Notes under the pieces: model-generated
The model's input: the letters and a program-made list of their open reading frames with translations, nothing else
Told to the model about the DNA's origin: nothing
Databases searched by the model: none
Assembly (NCBI RefSeq): GCF_041514305.1
Contig: NZ_JBGMWH010000006.1
Location: 1-64,000, forward strand
DNA length: 64,000 bases
Direction: 5' to 3'
DNA from: Salinarimonas chemoclinalis
GTDB taxonomy: Bacteria > Pseudomonadota > Alphaproteobacteria > Rhizobiales > Beijerinckiaceae
Translations under genes and position numbers: made by a program
Shown: piece by piece, positions 33,206-42,009 of the stretch
Numbering within the stretch: position 1 is the stretch's first letter
Layout of the letters: each line of letters starts with the position of its first letter

Positions 33206-34245
33206 GAGGGCTCGCGACCGCTCCCGTCCCAGCGCCGCAGGCGGCCGCCGCGCCGCCCCATCTCGAGGTGCGCGGGGTCACCAAGCACTTCGTGCGCCGG
33301 CCCGACATCGTCGAGCGCGTCGCGATCGCGCTGGGCCTCGTCGAGCCGCCCCCCGTGCTGCGGGCCGTCGACGGCGTCTCCTTCGCCGTGGCACGGGGCG
33401 AGGCGCTGGGCCTCGTCGGCGAATCGGGCTGCGGCAAGTCCACCCTCGGGCGCATCCTCGCGGGCGTCCACGCCAAGACCGGCGGCGACTTCCTGTTCGA
33501 GGGCGTCGAGGAGGCGGGCTGGGACGCGGCGCGGGCGAATCGCGCGCGGCTCGAGGTCCAGATGATCTTCCAGGATCCGATGTCGTCCCTGAACCCGAGG
33601 AAGCGCATCGGGGCGGCGATCGGCGAGGCGCCCGTCGCCCACGGGCTCGTCTCGCGCCGCGAGCGGGACGACCTCGTGGCGGGGCTGATGCGCGAGGTCG
33701 GGCTCGACCCGAGCTACGTGCGCCGCTTTCCGCACCAGTTCTCCGGCGGGCAGCGCCAGCGCATCGGCATCGCCCGCGCGCTCGCGGTCTCGCCGGCGGC
33801 CCTCGTCTGCGACGAGGCGGTGGCGGCGCTCGACGTCTCGATCCAGGCGCAGATCCTCAACCTGTTCATGGACCTGCGTGAGCGGCGCGGGCTCACCTAC
33901 CTGTTCATCTCGCACGATCTCGGCGTCGTCGAGCACCTCACCGACCGCGTGGCGATCATGTATCTCGGCCGCATCGTCGAGATCGGGCCGACGCGCGAGA
34001 TCTTCGCCCGGCCCGCCCATCCCTACACGAGCGCGCTCCTCGCCGAGGCGCCGCGGGTGGGGCAGGGCCGGCGCGTCTACGCGCCGCTGACGGGGGAGAT
34101 CCCCTCGCCGCTGGCGCCGCCACCGGGCTGCGCCTTCCACACGCGCTGCCCCCGCGCCTTCGCCCGCTGCCGGGAGGAGGCGCCCGCCCTGAAGGACGTC
34201 GCGCCCGGGCGCGCCGCCGCGTGCCACCTCGACGATCGAGCATAA
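33202..34245 (+). CDS. Dipeptide-type ABC transporter ATPase (DppF-like)
   Basis: A 347-residue ABC ATPase with Walker A GESGCGKST, Q-loop FQDPMSSLNPR, signature FSGGQRQR and Walker B residues in LVCDEAVAALDVS. The family usually has DEPVSALD, so Glu-Ala replaces Glu-Pro while the catalytic Glu is kept. The C-terminal Cys cluster GCAFHTRCPRAFARC is present. A long insertion near residues 35-50 precedes the P-loop. It completes a two-ATPase peptide-type importer. Confidence 0.92.
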   Translation: MRGLATAPVPAPQAAAAPPHLEVRGVTKHFVRRPDIVERVAIALGLVEPPPVLRAVDGVSFAVARGEALGLVGESGCGKSTLGRILAGVHAKTGGDFLFEGVEEAGWDAARANRARLEVQMIFQDPMSSLNPRKRIGAAIGEAPVAHGLVSRRERDDLVAGLMREVGLDPSYVRRFPHQFSGGQRQRIGIARALAVSPAALVCDEAVAALDVSIQAQILNLFMDLRERRGLTYLFISHDLGVVEHLTDRVAIMYLGRIVEIGPTREIFARPAHPYTSALLAEAPRVGQGRRVYAPLTGEIPSPLAPPPGCAFHTRCPRAFARCREEAPALKDVAPGRAAACHLDDRA

Positions 34246-34256
34246 CGGAGGAACGG

Positions 34257-35825
34257 ATGAAGCCCTTTTCCAGCCTTTTCCTCGCGGCCGCGCTCGCGGC
34301 CGCGAGCCTGCCGGCGCTCGCGCAGGATCTCACCATCGGGCGCGGCAACGAGCCCCAGTCGATCGATCCGCAATTCTCCCGCACGGGTCCCAACCAGATG
34401 ACGGCCCTGCACGTCTTCGACCGGCTGCTGCTGACCGACGCCAACGTGCGCGCGACGCCCGGTCTCGCCGTGAGCTGGGAGGCGCTCGACGACCTCACCT
34501 GGGAGGTGAAGCTGCGCGAGGGCGTCACCTTCCACGACGGCACGCCCTTCACGGCCGCCGACGTGGTCTATTCCCTCGAGCGCGCGCCCGACGTGCCGAA
34601 CTCGCCGGCCTCCTTCGCCCAGTCGGTGGCGGACGTCGCGGCCATGGAGATCGTCGACGACCACACGATCCGCTTCACCACCAAGGCGCCGACGCCGCTC
34701 TTCATGGAGACGATCGGCACCGTGTACATCGTCTCGAAGGCGGCCACCGAGGGCCGGGAGAGCGCCGACTTCAATTCCGGCGAGGCCGCCATCGGCACGG
34801 GGCCGTACCGCTTCGTGTCCTGGGCGCCGGGCGACCGCATCGAGCTCGTCCGCAACGAGGACTACTGGGGCGAGAAGCCCCACTTCGCCAACGTCACCAT
34901 GCGTTTCATCGACAACGACGCGGCCCGCGTCGCGGCGCTGCTCTCCGGTGCGGTGGACCTGATCGACCTCGTCCCGCCCGCCGACCTGCCGGCGCTGCGC
35001 GCCAACGCGCGCATCGACGTGTTCGAGACGGCCACCGTGCGCCTCGTCTACCTCGCGCTCAACCAGGCGGACGACGCGCCCCACCTCACGGACGTCGCCG
35101 GCAACCCGCTTCCCGAGAACCCGCTCCAGGACGCGCGGGTGCGCAACGCCGTCTCGATGATGATCGACCGCGAGGCGCTGATCGACCGGGTGCTCTACGG
35201 CTCGGGCGGCGCGGCGAGCCAGATCGTTCCCGAGGGCGTCTTCGGCTTCAACCCGGACATCGCGGTGCCGCGGCCCGACCCGGAAGCGGTCCGCGCGCTC
35301 CTCGCCGAGGCCGGCTACCCGGACGGGTTCGGCATCACCATCCACGGCTCGAACGACCGCTTCAGCCAGGACGGCGACGTGGCGCAGGCCGTGGGCCAGC
35401 TGCTGGCACGGGGCGGGCTCACCGTGAACGGCGTCGAGACGCTGCCCTACAGCGTCTTCGCGAAGGGTGCGGGCGACAACCAGTACGGCGCCTTCCTGTT
35501 CTCCTACGGCAACTCGACCGGGGAGGCCTCGCGCGGCCTCGAGAGCGTGCTGCACACCTTCGACGAGGAGAACGACCGCGGCACGCTCAACCGCTTCCGC
35601 TATTCCAACCCGGAGTTCGACGCGGCCATCACGGACGCGAAGCAGATCTTCGATCCGCAGGAGCGCGAGGCGGCGCTTCAGGCGGCGGCGGCGATCGCCT
35701 TCGGGGAGTCGGGGCTCGTGCCGCTCTACTTCCAGTCCCTCGCCTGGGCGGCACGCGACGGCATCGTCTTCGAGCCGCGGCGCGACGAGCGCACCCTCGC
35801 CATGGGCGCGCGGGAGGCCGAGTGA
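34257..35825 (+). CDS. Peptide-type ABC transporter periplasmic binding protein (SBP_bac_5)
   Basis: A 522-residue extracytoplasmic binding protein of the DppA/OppA type with a signal peptide to about residue 22 (LPALAQD). Family segments are RGNEPQSIDPQFSRTG, WEVKLREGVTFHDGTPFTAA and TGPYRFVSWAPGDRIELVRN. GGAGGAACGG lies before the ATG. Such proteins bind peptides but also sugars, opines or siderophores. The downstream hydrolase suggests an esterified or peptide-like ligand. Confidence 0.92.
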   Translation: MKPFSSLFLAAALAAASLPALAQDLTIGRGNEPQSIDPQFSRTGPNQMTALHVFDRLLLTDANVRATPGLAVSWEALDDLTWEVKLREGVTFHDGTPFTAADVVYSLERAPDVPNSPASFAQSVADVAAMEIVDDHTIRFTTKAPTPLFMETIGTVYIVSKAATEGRESADFNSGEAAIGTGPYRFVSWAPGDRIELVRNEDYWGEKPHFANVTMRFIDNDAARVAALLSGAVDLIDLVPPADLPALRANARIDVFETATVRLVYLALNQADDAPHLTDVAGNPLPENPLQDARVRNAVSMMIDREALIDRVLYGSGGAASQIVPEGVFGFNPDIAVPRPDPEAVRALLAEAGYPDGFGITIHGSNDRFSQDGDVAQAVGQLLARGGLTVNGVETLPYSVFAKGAGDNQYGAFLFSYGNSTGEASRGLESVLHTFDEENDRGTLNRFRYSNPEFDAAITDAKQIFDPQEREAALQAAAAIAFGESGLVPLYFQSLAWAARDGIVFEPRRDERTLAMGAREAE

Positions 35826-35829
35826 CGCC

Positions 35830-37719
35830 ATGGACGCACGCACGCCCGAGACGCCCGGCGCAGCCGGCGACGCCGTCGTCCTCGCGGACGTCATGGTGCC
35901 CATGCGCGACGGCGTGCGTCTCGCGACCGACGTGACCCTGCCGGCCCGGGACGGCGTGCCGCTGCCCGGGCCGCATCCGACGCTCCTCCACCGCACGCCC
36001 TACGGCAAGGCGGAGGCGCGGCTCTCCGAGATCAGCGTCGCCGACCCCGTCCCTCGCCCCAACGGCGTCCTCGCCGCCGAGCTGGCGCGGGCGGGCTATG
36101 CCGTCGTGATGCAGGACTGCCGCGGGCGCTACGGCTCGCAGGGCGTGTTCGCCAAGTATCTCGGCGAGGGCGAGGACGGGTTCGACACGCTCGCCTGGAT
36201 CGGGGCGCAGCCCTGGTGCGACGGGCGGATCGGCACGTTCGGGCTCTCCTACTCGTCCCACGTCCAGACCGCGCTCGCGGCGCTGCGCCCGCCGGGTCTC
36301 GCGGCGATGTTCCTCGATTCGGGCGGCTTCTGGAACGCCTACCAGGGCGGCGTGCGGAAAGGGGGCGCCTTCGAGCTCAAGCAGGCGACCTGGGCCTTCA
36401 AGCACGCGCGCCTCTCGCCGGCGGCGACGGCGGACCCCGTCGTCGCCGCTGCGCTCGACGCCGAGGACATCGAGGCCTGGTTCCGATCGATGCCCTGGAA
36501 ACGCGGCCACTCGCCGCTGCGGCACGTGCCGGAATACGAGGATTATCTCTTCGACCAATGGGAGCGCGGCGCCTTCGACGCCTTCTGGCGCCGGCCCGAG
36601 CTGCACGCCGCAGACCACTACGACGCCCTCGCGCGGGTGCCGACGTTCCTCATCTGCGGCTGGTACGACCCCTATGCCGAGACGATCTGCGAGCATTTCC
36701 GCGGCATCGCCGCCGCCGGCGGGCGGGTCGAGATGGTGATGGGGCCGTGGCTGCACGGGCGGCGCAGCCAGGCGCACGCGGGCGACGTCGCCTTCGGCGA
36801 GGGCGCGACCCTCGACGCGGCGATCGCGGCGGACTACGCGAGCCTGCGCCGCGCCTGGTTCGATCGCTGGATGGGGCCTCGGCCCGCCCGCGGCGAGGCC
36901 TCGCCCGGCGCCGCGTCCCCGCCCGCCGCGCGCTGGTTCTGCATGGGCGGCGGCAGCGGGCGGCGCGACGCGGACGGTCGGCGCGCGCACGGCGGCGCCT
37001 GGCGGGAGGCGGCGTCCTTCCCCCCGCCCGAGGCCGTCGAGACGCCGTTCTTCCTCGACGCCCGTGGGCTCCTCGCCGCCGATCCCGCGGCCGAGGGTGC
37101 CATCACGATCCAGACCGACCCGGCCGACCCCGTCCCCTCCATGGGCGGGGCGATCACGTCCGGCACGCCGGTGATGGAGGGCGGGGCCTACGACCAGGTG
37201 CCCGGGCCGGAGACCTTCGGCGCGCGCGCCCCCTTCCTGCCGCTCGCGGCGCGGCGCGACGTCGTCGTCCTCGCCACCGCGCCGCTGGCGCGCGACGTCG
37301 AGATCGCCGGGCCGGTGCGCGTCCACCTGCGGGTCTCGACGGATGCGCCGGACATCGACGTCACCGTGAAGCTCGTCGACTGGGCGCCGCCCAGCGCGGA
37401 CTACCCGCGGGGCTTCGCCATGAACCTCACGGACGGCATCCTGCGCCTGCGCTACCGCCGCTCCTTCGAGGAGCCCGCCCTCCTGGCGCCCGGCGAGGTC
37501 GCCGACATCGTGGTGACGGCGCCGCCGGTGGCGAACCTGTTCCGCACGGGGCATCGCATCCGCCTCGACATCGCCGGGTCGAACTTCCCGCGCTTCGACG
37601 TCAACCCGCAGACCGGCGAGCCCGAGGGGCGCGCGCTCGGGCGGCGGGTCGCGACGACGACGTTCCATCTCGGCGGCGCGGGCAGCCCGCCACGGCTCGT
37701 CCTGAGCGTCGTGCCGTGA
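35830..37719 (+). CDS. CocE/NonD-family hydrolase
   Basis: A 629-residue alpha/beta hydrolase of the CocE/NonD (X-Pro dipeptidyl-peptidase S15) type, about the usual length. The nucleophile is Ser140 in GTFGLSYSSH (classical form GxSYxG). The acid is in GWYDPYAET and the His in GPWLHGRRS. RGRYGSQG precedes the nucleophile as in relatives. The C-terminal jelly-roll domain reads VRVHLRVSTDAPDIDVTVKL and FRTGHRIRLDIAGSNFPRFD. Members cleave esters, amides or beta-lactam side chains. No signal peptide is seen, so it acts on imported substrate. Confidence 0.9.
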   Translation: MDARTPETPGAAGDAVVLADVMVPMRDGVRLATDVTLPARDGVPLPGPHPTLLHRTPYGKAEARLSEISVADPVPRPNGVLAAELARAGYAVVMQDCRGRYGSQGVFAKYLGEGEDGFDTLAWIGAQPWCDGRIGTFGLSYSSHVQTALAALRPPGLAAMFLDSGGFWNAYQGGVRKGGAFELKQATWAFKHARLSPAATADPVVAAALDAEDIEAWFRSMPWKRGHSPLRHVPEYEDYLFDQWERGAFDAFWRRPELHAADHYDALARVPTFLICGWYDPYAETICEHFRGIAAAGGRVEMVMGPWLHGRRSQAHAGDVAFGEGATLDAAIAADYASLRRAWFDRWMGPRPARGEASPGAASPPAARWFCMGGGSGRRDADGRRAHGGAWREAASFPPPEAVETPFFLDARGLLAADPAAEGAITIQTDPADPVPSMGGAITSGTPVMEGGAYDQVPGPETFGARAPFLPLAARRDVVVLATAPLARDVEIAGPVRVHLRVSTDAPDIDVTVKLVDWAPPSADYPRGFAMNLTDGILRLRYRRSFEEPALLAPGEVADIVVTAPPVANLFRTGHRIRLDIAGSNFPRFDVNPQTGEPEGRALGRRVATTTFHLGGAGSPPRLVLSVVP

Positions 37720-37746
37720 GAGTCTCGCCGTGAGAGTCTCGCCGTG
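37716..37746. repeat. 14-bp tandem duplication at the CocE/CapA junction
   Basis: GTGAGAGTCTCGCC occurs at 37716-37729 and again at 37730-37743, followed by a third GTGAG at 37744. Each copy begins with a potential GTG start, and the first overlaps the CocE stop as GTGA. The duplication puts the three GTG codons in three different frames; only the one at 37744 opens the long frame. Confidence 0.8.
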
Positions 37747-38739
37747 AGCCGCCTCGTCGCCTTCGGGCAGGCGCTGATCCGCCGGCCGCTCGCCTGGCCG
37801 GAGGAGACGCGCGCGCTGGCGGCCGGCGCCGAGGTCGTGTTCTGCAACCTCGAGGGCTGCGTGGCGCCGCCCGGCGCGACCCGCATGAAGACGAAGACGG
37901 TCCATCCGGCGCCGGCGGAGGCGCTCGCGGCGCTCGCGGACCTCGGCGTGACGCACCTCTCGATCGCCAACAACCACGTCTGGGACTACGGCCACCCCGG
38001 CATCCTCGCGACCCGCGACGCCGCGCGGGCGGCGGGCTTCGCGGTCGCGGGCGCCGGCCGGGACGCGGCGGAGGCCGCGCGGCCGGCGATCCGGGCGGGC
38101 GTCGCGCTCGTCGCCGCCGATTGCGGGCCGACGCCGGACTGGGCGATCGCGGGGGAGGGGCCGGGGGTCAACCCGTTGCGGGTGCGCCGCCGCCTCGTGC
38201 TGCCCGGCCCGGACCTCGCGCGCCTGATCGCGATCGCCCGCGCCACCGGCGAGGCGCAGCGTGCCGCGCGTCGCGTCGCGATCGGCTACGACGCCGCGCC
38301 CCAGGGGCCGAGCTTCTACGGCCTCGCCCTCGCCGAAGGCGACGGCCCCCGAGAGGAGCACACCGTCGAGCCGGCCGATCTCGACCGTCTGGCCGCGGCG
38401 ATCGAGGGCGCGCGGCGGGAGGCGGATCGCGTCCTCGTCTCGCTGCACCATCACCATTGGGCGCCGGATTGGACCCTCCCGCCCGGCTGGCTGGAGGACG
38501 TCTGCACCCGCATCCTCGGGCTCGGCGCGGACCTCGTCGCCGCCCACGGGCCGCCGGTCGCCTACGGCCTCGTGGACGGCGCCGCCGGCGGCGTGGCGGC
38601 GCTGGGGCTGGGCAACCTGGCCTTCCACACGGCGCGCGCGGAGCGCTACGCCCGCGAGGGGCTCGACGTCTTCGCCGGCGCGGCGTTGGTGGTGGACGGC
38701 GCCGGGAGCCGGCTCGCGCCAGTCGCCGTCGCGCGCTGA
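37744..38739 (+). CDS. CapA-like (poly-gamma-glutamate synthesis type) metallophosphoesterase-fold protein
   Basis: A 331-residue soluble CapA-family protein: AEVVFCNLEGCVAPPG, HLSIANNHVWDYGHPGI, and VLVSLHHHHWAPDW in place of the usual VxxHWG, then AAHGPP and LGLGNLAF. These residues match the predicted metal site of the family. No signal peptide or membrane anchor is present, unlike capsule-forming CapA. As the last gene of a peptide-type ABC and CocE operon it may process the imported compound. GTG start at 37744. Confidence 0.8.
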   Translation: MSRLVAFGQALIRRPLAWPEETRALAAGAEVVFCNLEGCVAPPGATRMKTKTVHPAPAEALAALADLGVTHLSIANNHVWDYGHPGILATRDAARAAGFAVAGAGRDAAEAARPAIRAGVALVAADCGPTPDWAIAGEGPGVNPLRVRRRLVLPGPDLARLIAIARATGEAQRAARRVAIGYDAAPQGPSFYGLALAEGDGPREEHTVEPADLDRLAAAIEGARREADRVLVSLHHHHWAPDWTLPPGWLEDVCTRILGLGADLVAAHGPPVAYGLVDGAAGGVAALGLGNLAFHTARAERYAREGLDVFAGAALVVDGAGSRLAPVAVAR

Positions 38740-39792
38740 TCAGGCGTCGGTCGCCGGGGCGAGCCGCTCGAGATATGGCAGGTCCGGCGGGTCGAAGCTC
38801 CGGCGGATGCGGGCGATGCGCGCCATCGCCCGCTCGCGCGAGACCATCAGATGGCCGCGCAGCTCCGCGCGCGCCTCCGCGATTCGCCCGGCGCGGAGCA
38901 GGCGCACGACCGCGAGGTGCTCCGGCAGGAACGGCTCGACCTCGAACATCGCCAGCGTGCGCGGGTAGAGGAAGCGGTGGGCGATCAGCAGCGACTGGTG
39001 CAGGCGGATCGCCTGGAGCAGGGCCTCGTTGCCGCAATGGCCGAGGAACTGGACGTGCATCTCGTCCTCGAGCGCGTCGAGTTCGGCGCTGCCGAGGCGC
39101 TCGGGCGCGGCGAGCCCGGCCCGGAGCCGCGCCTCCATGCGCGCGAGCAGCGCAGCCGGCGCGCGGACGGCGGCCTTCTCCAGCGCCTCCGGCTCGAGGA
39201 TCGCGCGCACCTCGTACAGTTCCCCGACGTGCGTCGGCGTCAGCGCCGGCGCGACCCAGCGCGCGCCTTCGCCCTTCTTGACGACCCCCGCCTGCTGCAG
39301 CCGCCCGACCACGTCGCGCGCCACGGTGCGGCTGACGCCGTAGTGGCGCGCGAGCTCGCTCTCGACGATGCGCCAGTCGGCCAGCAGCGTGCGCGCCACG
39401 ATCTCGCTCTCGACCTCGTCGTAGATGCGCTCCCAGGTCGCCACCGCGCGCAGGCGCTCGGGGACGGCGACGGCCGCGGGCGCGCCGGGGGCACTCGCGC
39501 CGGCGGCGGCCTCGACGACGTAGCCGCGCCCGTCGGTCTTGCGCACGAGCCCCGCCTCGGCGAGGCGCGCGAGCGCCTGGCGGGCCGGCGGGCGGCTCAC
39601 GCCGAAGCGGCCGGCCACCTGCGTCTCCCCGATCCGCTCGCCCGCCGCGAGGCGCCCCTGCGCGATCTCGGCGGCGAGAATGGCGTAGACCCGCTCGTAG
39701 AGGCGCGGCACCGCGCCCGTGACCGACGGCTCCCTCGCGGAGGGCGTCTCGTCCAGCGCGAACGTATCGCTCGTCCCGTCCGTGGCCGCCAC
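38740..39792 (-). CDS. GntR-family regulator with two winged-helix domains and an FCD domain
   Basis: About 350 residues. The first GntR winged helix is LYERVYAILAAEIAQGRLAA, then RFGVSRPPARQALARLAEAG. A second is TWERIYDEVESEIVARTLLA, then HYGVSRTVARDVVGRLQQAG. A C-terminal FCD effector domain follows (YEVRAILEPEALEKAA, HVQFLGHCGNEALLQAI, EHLAVVRLLRAGRIAEA). FadR-type regulators normally have one winged helix. The GTG at 39792 is a tentative start; ATG at 39858 is possible. It is divergent from the SDR/Ldh2/TRAP operon. Confidence 0.83.
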   Translation of the reverse strand: MAATDGTSDTFALDETPSAREPSVTGAVPRLYERVYAILAAEIAQGRLAAGERIGETQVAGRFGVSRPPARQALARLAEAGLVRKTDGRGYVVEAAAGASAPGAPAAVAVPERLRAVATWERIYDEVESEIVARTLLADWRIVESELARHYGVSRTVARDVVGRLQQAGVVKKGEGARWVAPALTPTHVGELYEVRAILEPEALEKAAVRAPAALLARMEARLRAGLAAPERLGSAELDALEDEMHVQFLGHCGNEALLQAIRLHQSLLIAHRFLYPRTLAMFEVEPFLPEHLAVVRLLRAGRIAEARAELRGHLMVSRERAMARIARIRRSFDPPDLPYLERLAPATDA

Positions 39793-40117
39793 GAGTCCAA
39801 TCCCATTGCCGCGGGGCGCGGCTCGCCGCTCGGATCCCCGACGCCGGACCGCTCCCATCGACGCGCAGGGTCCCCCGTCGCCGAACGCTCGGGCGTCGCT
39901 CGCCGGGAACGATAGCGGCGCCGACGGGCGCGGGCAATTCGCCGCTGCGCCCGGACACGCATCGGCGCACGGCCCCCGGCTCGCGCCCGGCGTCGCACGT
40001 CCGGCGTGCCCAGAAAAACGTACAATGCACACAGTAGACATTACGGGCTTCCGACGCTACGGTACGCGTCAGGAGAACGACGCCGGCGCGAAGAGCCGGC
40101 GCGAGGGAGGAAGTGCG
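39793..40117. other. Divergent promoter region without a gene
   Basis: A 325-bp gap between the GntR gene and the SDR gene, part of which may belong to a longer GntR N-terminus. The stretch 40012-40060 is AT-richer and includes AATG (40024-40027) mirrored by CATT (40039-40042), a weak candidate operator. No small gene or RNA was recognised. Confidence 0.35.
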
Positions 40118-40861
40118 ATGGGTGGACGGCTCGCGGGCAAGCGCGCGCTGGTGACCGGCGCCGGGGCGGGGATCGGCCGGGCGATCGCGCTCGCCTTCGC
40201 GGCGGAGGGTGCGACGGTCGTCGCGGCGAGCCGCACGCGCGCCAAGATGGAGGACATGCCGCGCATCCATGCGGCGATCGCGCCCGTGGCGCTCGACGTC
40301 ACCGATCCGCAGGCCGTCACGGACGCGCTGGGCGCGGAGCGCGCGTTCGACGTCGTGGTCAACGCGGCGGGGTGGGTGCACCAGGGCACGCTGCTCGCCT
40401 GCTCGCTCGCGGACTGGCGCGCGAGCTTCGACCAGAACGTCACCTCCGCCTTCCTCGTTCTCAAGGCGACGCTGCCGGCGATGATCGCCCATGGCGGCGG
40501 TTCGATCGTCAACGTCGCGTCGGTCGCCTCCACCGTCACCGGAGTCGCCGAGCGCGCGGCCTACGGTGCGAGCAAGGCGGCGCTGATCGGGCTCACCAAG
40601 GCGGTCGCGCGCGACCACATCCGCGAGGGCGTGCGCGCCAACGCGCTGTGCCCCGGCACCACGTCCTCGCCCTCGCTCGAGGCGCGCATCGCGGCCCACG
40701 ACGATCCCGAGGGGGCGCGGCGGCGCTTCGTCGCCCGCCAGCCGATGGGGCGGCTCGGCACCGTGGAGGAGATGGCGGCGGCCGCGCTCTACCTGGCGAG
40801 CGACGACGCGGCCTTCGTCACCGGCACGGTGATGGTCGTCGACGGTGGGCAGACGCTGTGA
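40118..40861 (+). CDS. SDR oxidoreductase of the BDH2/2-keto-3-deoxy-sugar-acid dehydrogenase type
   Basis: A 247-residue SDR: TGAGAGIG cofactor loop (about 13-20), NVASVAS with the catalytic Ser, and YGASKAA with Tyr and Lys. The C-terminal part LCPGTTSSPSLEARI and the segment VHQGTLLACSLADWRASFDQ resemble the DHRS6/BDH2-like branch. That branch includes 2-keto-3-deoxy-L-fuconate and 3-hydroxybutyrate dehydrogenases. The ATG at 40118 follows GGGAGG. It overlaps the next gene as GTGA at 40858. Confidence 0.85.
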   Translation: MGGRLAGKRALVTGAGAGIGRAIALAFAAEGATVVAASRTRAKMEDMPRIHAAIAPVALDVTDPQAVTDALGAERAFDVVVNAAGWVHQGTLLACSLADWRASFDQNVTSAFLVLKATLPAMIAHGGGSIVNVASVASTVTGVAERAAYGASKAALIGLTKAVARDHIREGVRANALCPGTTSSPSLEARIAAHDDPEGARRRFVARQPMGRLGTVEEMAAAALYLASDDAAFVTGTVMVVDGGQTL

Positions 40862-42009
40862 GCGCCGCCGACGACGCGCCCGAGGCCGCCTACGTGGCGC
40901 GCATCGCAGAGGCCGGGCTCGCCGCCTTCTGCCGCGCGGTTCTCGCCGGCGCAGGCGCCGACCTCGAGAGCGCGGACGCGGCGACGCGCGCCATGCTGCA
41001 CGCCTCGCGCCACGGCATCGACAGCCACGGCGTGCGCCTGCTCGACCACTACGTCCGCGCGCTCGTCGGCGGGCGCGTGAACGGCACGCCGACCCTCGCC
41101 TTCGACCGTTCCGACCGGCCGGTGGCGATGCTCGACGCGGATCACGCCCACGGCGCGCGCGCGACCTACGCGGCGATGGCGCGCGCGGGCGCCGCGGCGC
41201 GGCGGTTCGGGATCGGCGCGGTCGCGATCCGCAACTCCTCCCACTTCGGCGCCGCGGGCGCCTACGCGCTCGCGGCCGCGGAGGAGGGGCTCGTCGGCGT
41301 CGCCGTGTGCAATTCCGACAGCTTCGTGCGCCTGCACGGAGGCGCGGAGCGCTTCCACGGCACGAACCCGATCGCGGCCGCCGCGCCCTGCGGCGAGGGG
41401 CGGCCGTGGCTGCTCGACATGGCGACGAGCGCCATCCCCTACAACCGCATCGTGCTCCACCGCAGCCTGGAGCGACCGCTGCCCGACGGCGTCGCCTCCA
41501 CCGAGGACGGCGGCGACACGCGCGACCCGAACCTCGCCGCGATGCTGGCGCCGCTCGGCGGCGCGTTCGGCTACAAGGGCGCGGGCCTCGCCGGCCTCGT
41601 GGAAATCCTCTCCGCGCTCCTGACCGGCATGGGCACGAGCGCGGAGCTCCTGCCGATGACGGGGCCCGATTTCGAGACCCACCGCGGGCTCGGCGCGTTC
41701 GTGCTCGCGATCGACCCGGACGCCTTCGTCGGCCGGGCCGAGTTCGAGGCGGGCATGCGCCGCTACCTCGCCGCGCTGCGCGGCTCGCTGCCCGCCCACG
41801 GCGCGCGCGTGCTCGCGCCCGGCGACCGGGAGTGGGCGCAGGCCGAGGCGCGCGCCCGCACCGGCATCCCCGTCGACCCCCATTCGCTCGAGGCCTTCCG
41901 CCGGCTGGCGGAGGCCTGGGACGTACCCTTCCCGGCCATCGCGCCGGAGGAGGGCGACACCGGCTCCAACGCACGAGCCGTTTCGCACCAGAGGGAGGAA
42001 CCACGATGA
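40858..42009 (+). CDS. Malate/L-lactate dehydrogenase family (Ldh2) oxidoreductase
   Basis: A 383-residue Ldh2-family dehydrogenase starting with GTG. The catalytic HGIDSHG is at 52-58, SSHFGAAGAYA and FHGTNPIA bind substrate and cofactor, and LLDMATSAIPYN follows. A second Ldh2 gene is at 6357-7421, also beside a carboxylate importer. Together with the SDR and the TRAP importer it points to oxidation of a hydroxy or sugar acid. It overlaps dctP as ATGA (42006-42009). Confidence 0.86.
   Translation: MSAADDAPEAAYVARIAEAGLAAFCRAVLAGAGADLESADAATRAMLHASRHGIDSHGVRLLDHYVRALVGGRVNGTPTLAFDRSDRPVAMLDADHAHGARATYAAMARAGAAARRFGIGAVAIRNSSHFGAAGAYALAAAEEGLVGVAVCNSDSFVRLHGGAERFHGTNPIAAAAPCGEGRPWLLDMATSAIPYNRIVLHRSLERPLPDGVASTEDGGDTRDPNLAAMLAPLGGAFGYKGAGLAGLVEILSALLTGMGTSAELLPMTGPDFETHRGLGAFVLAIDPDAFVGRAEFEAGMRRYLAALRGSLPAHGARVLAPGDREWAQAEARARTGIPVDPHSLEAFRRLAEAWDVPFPAIAPEEGDTGSNARAVSHQREEPR

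Noticed and set aside
37744..38739. Calling the CapA-like gene a capsule or poly-gamma-glutamate synthesis gene
   Set aside because: No CapB ligase or CapC transporter gene adjoins it, and it lacks a membrane anchor. Its place in a transporter-hydrolase operon points to another role.
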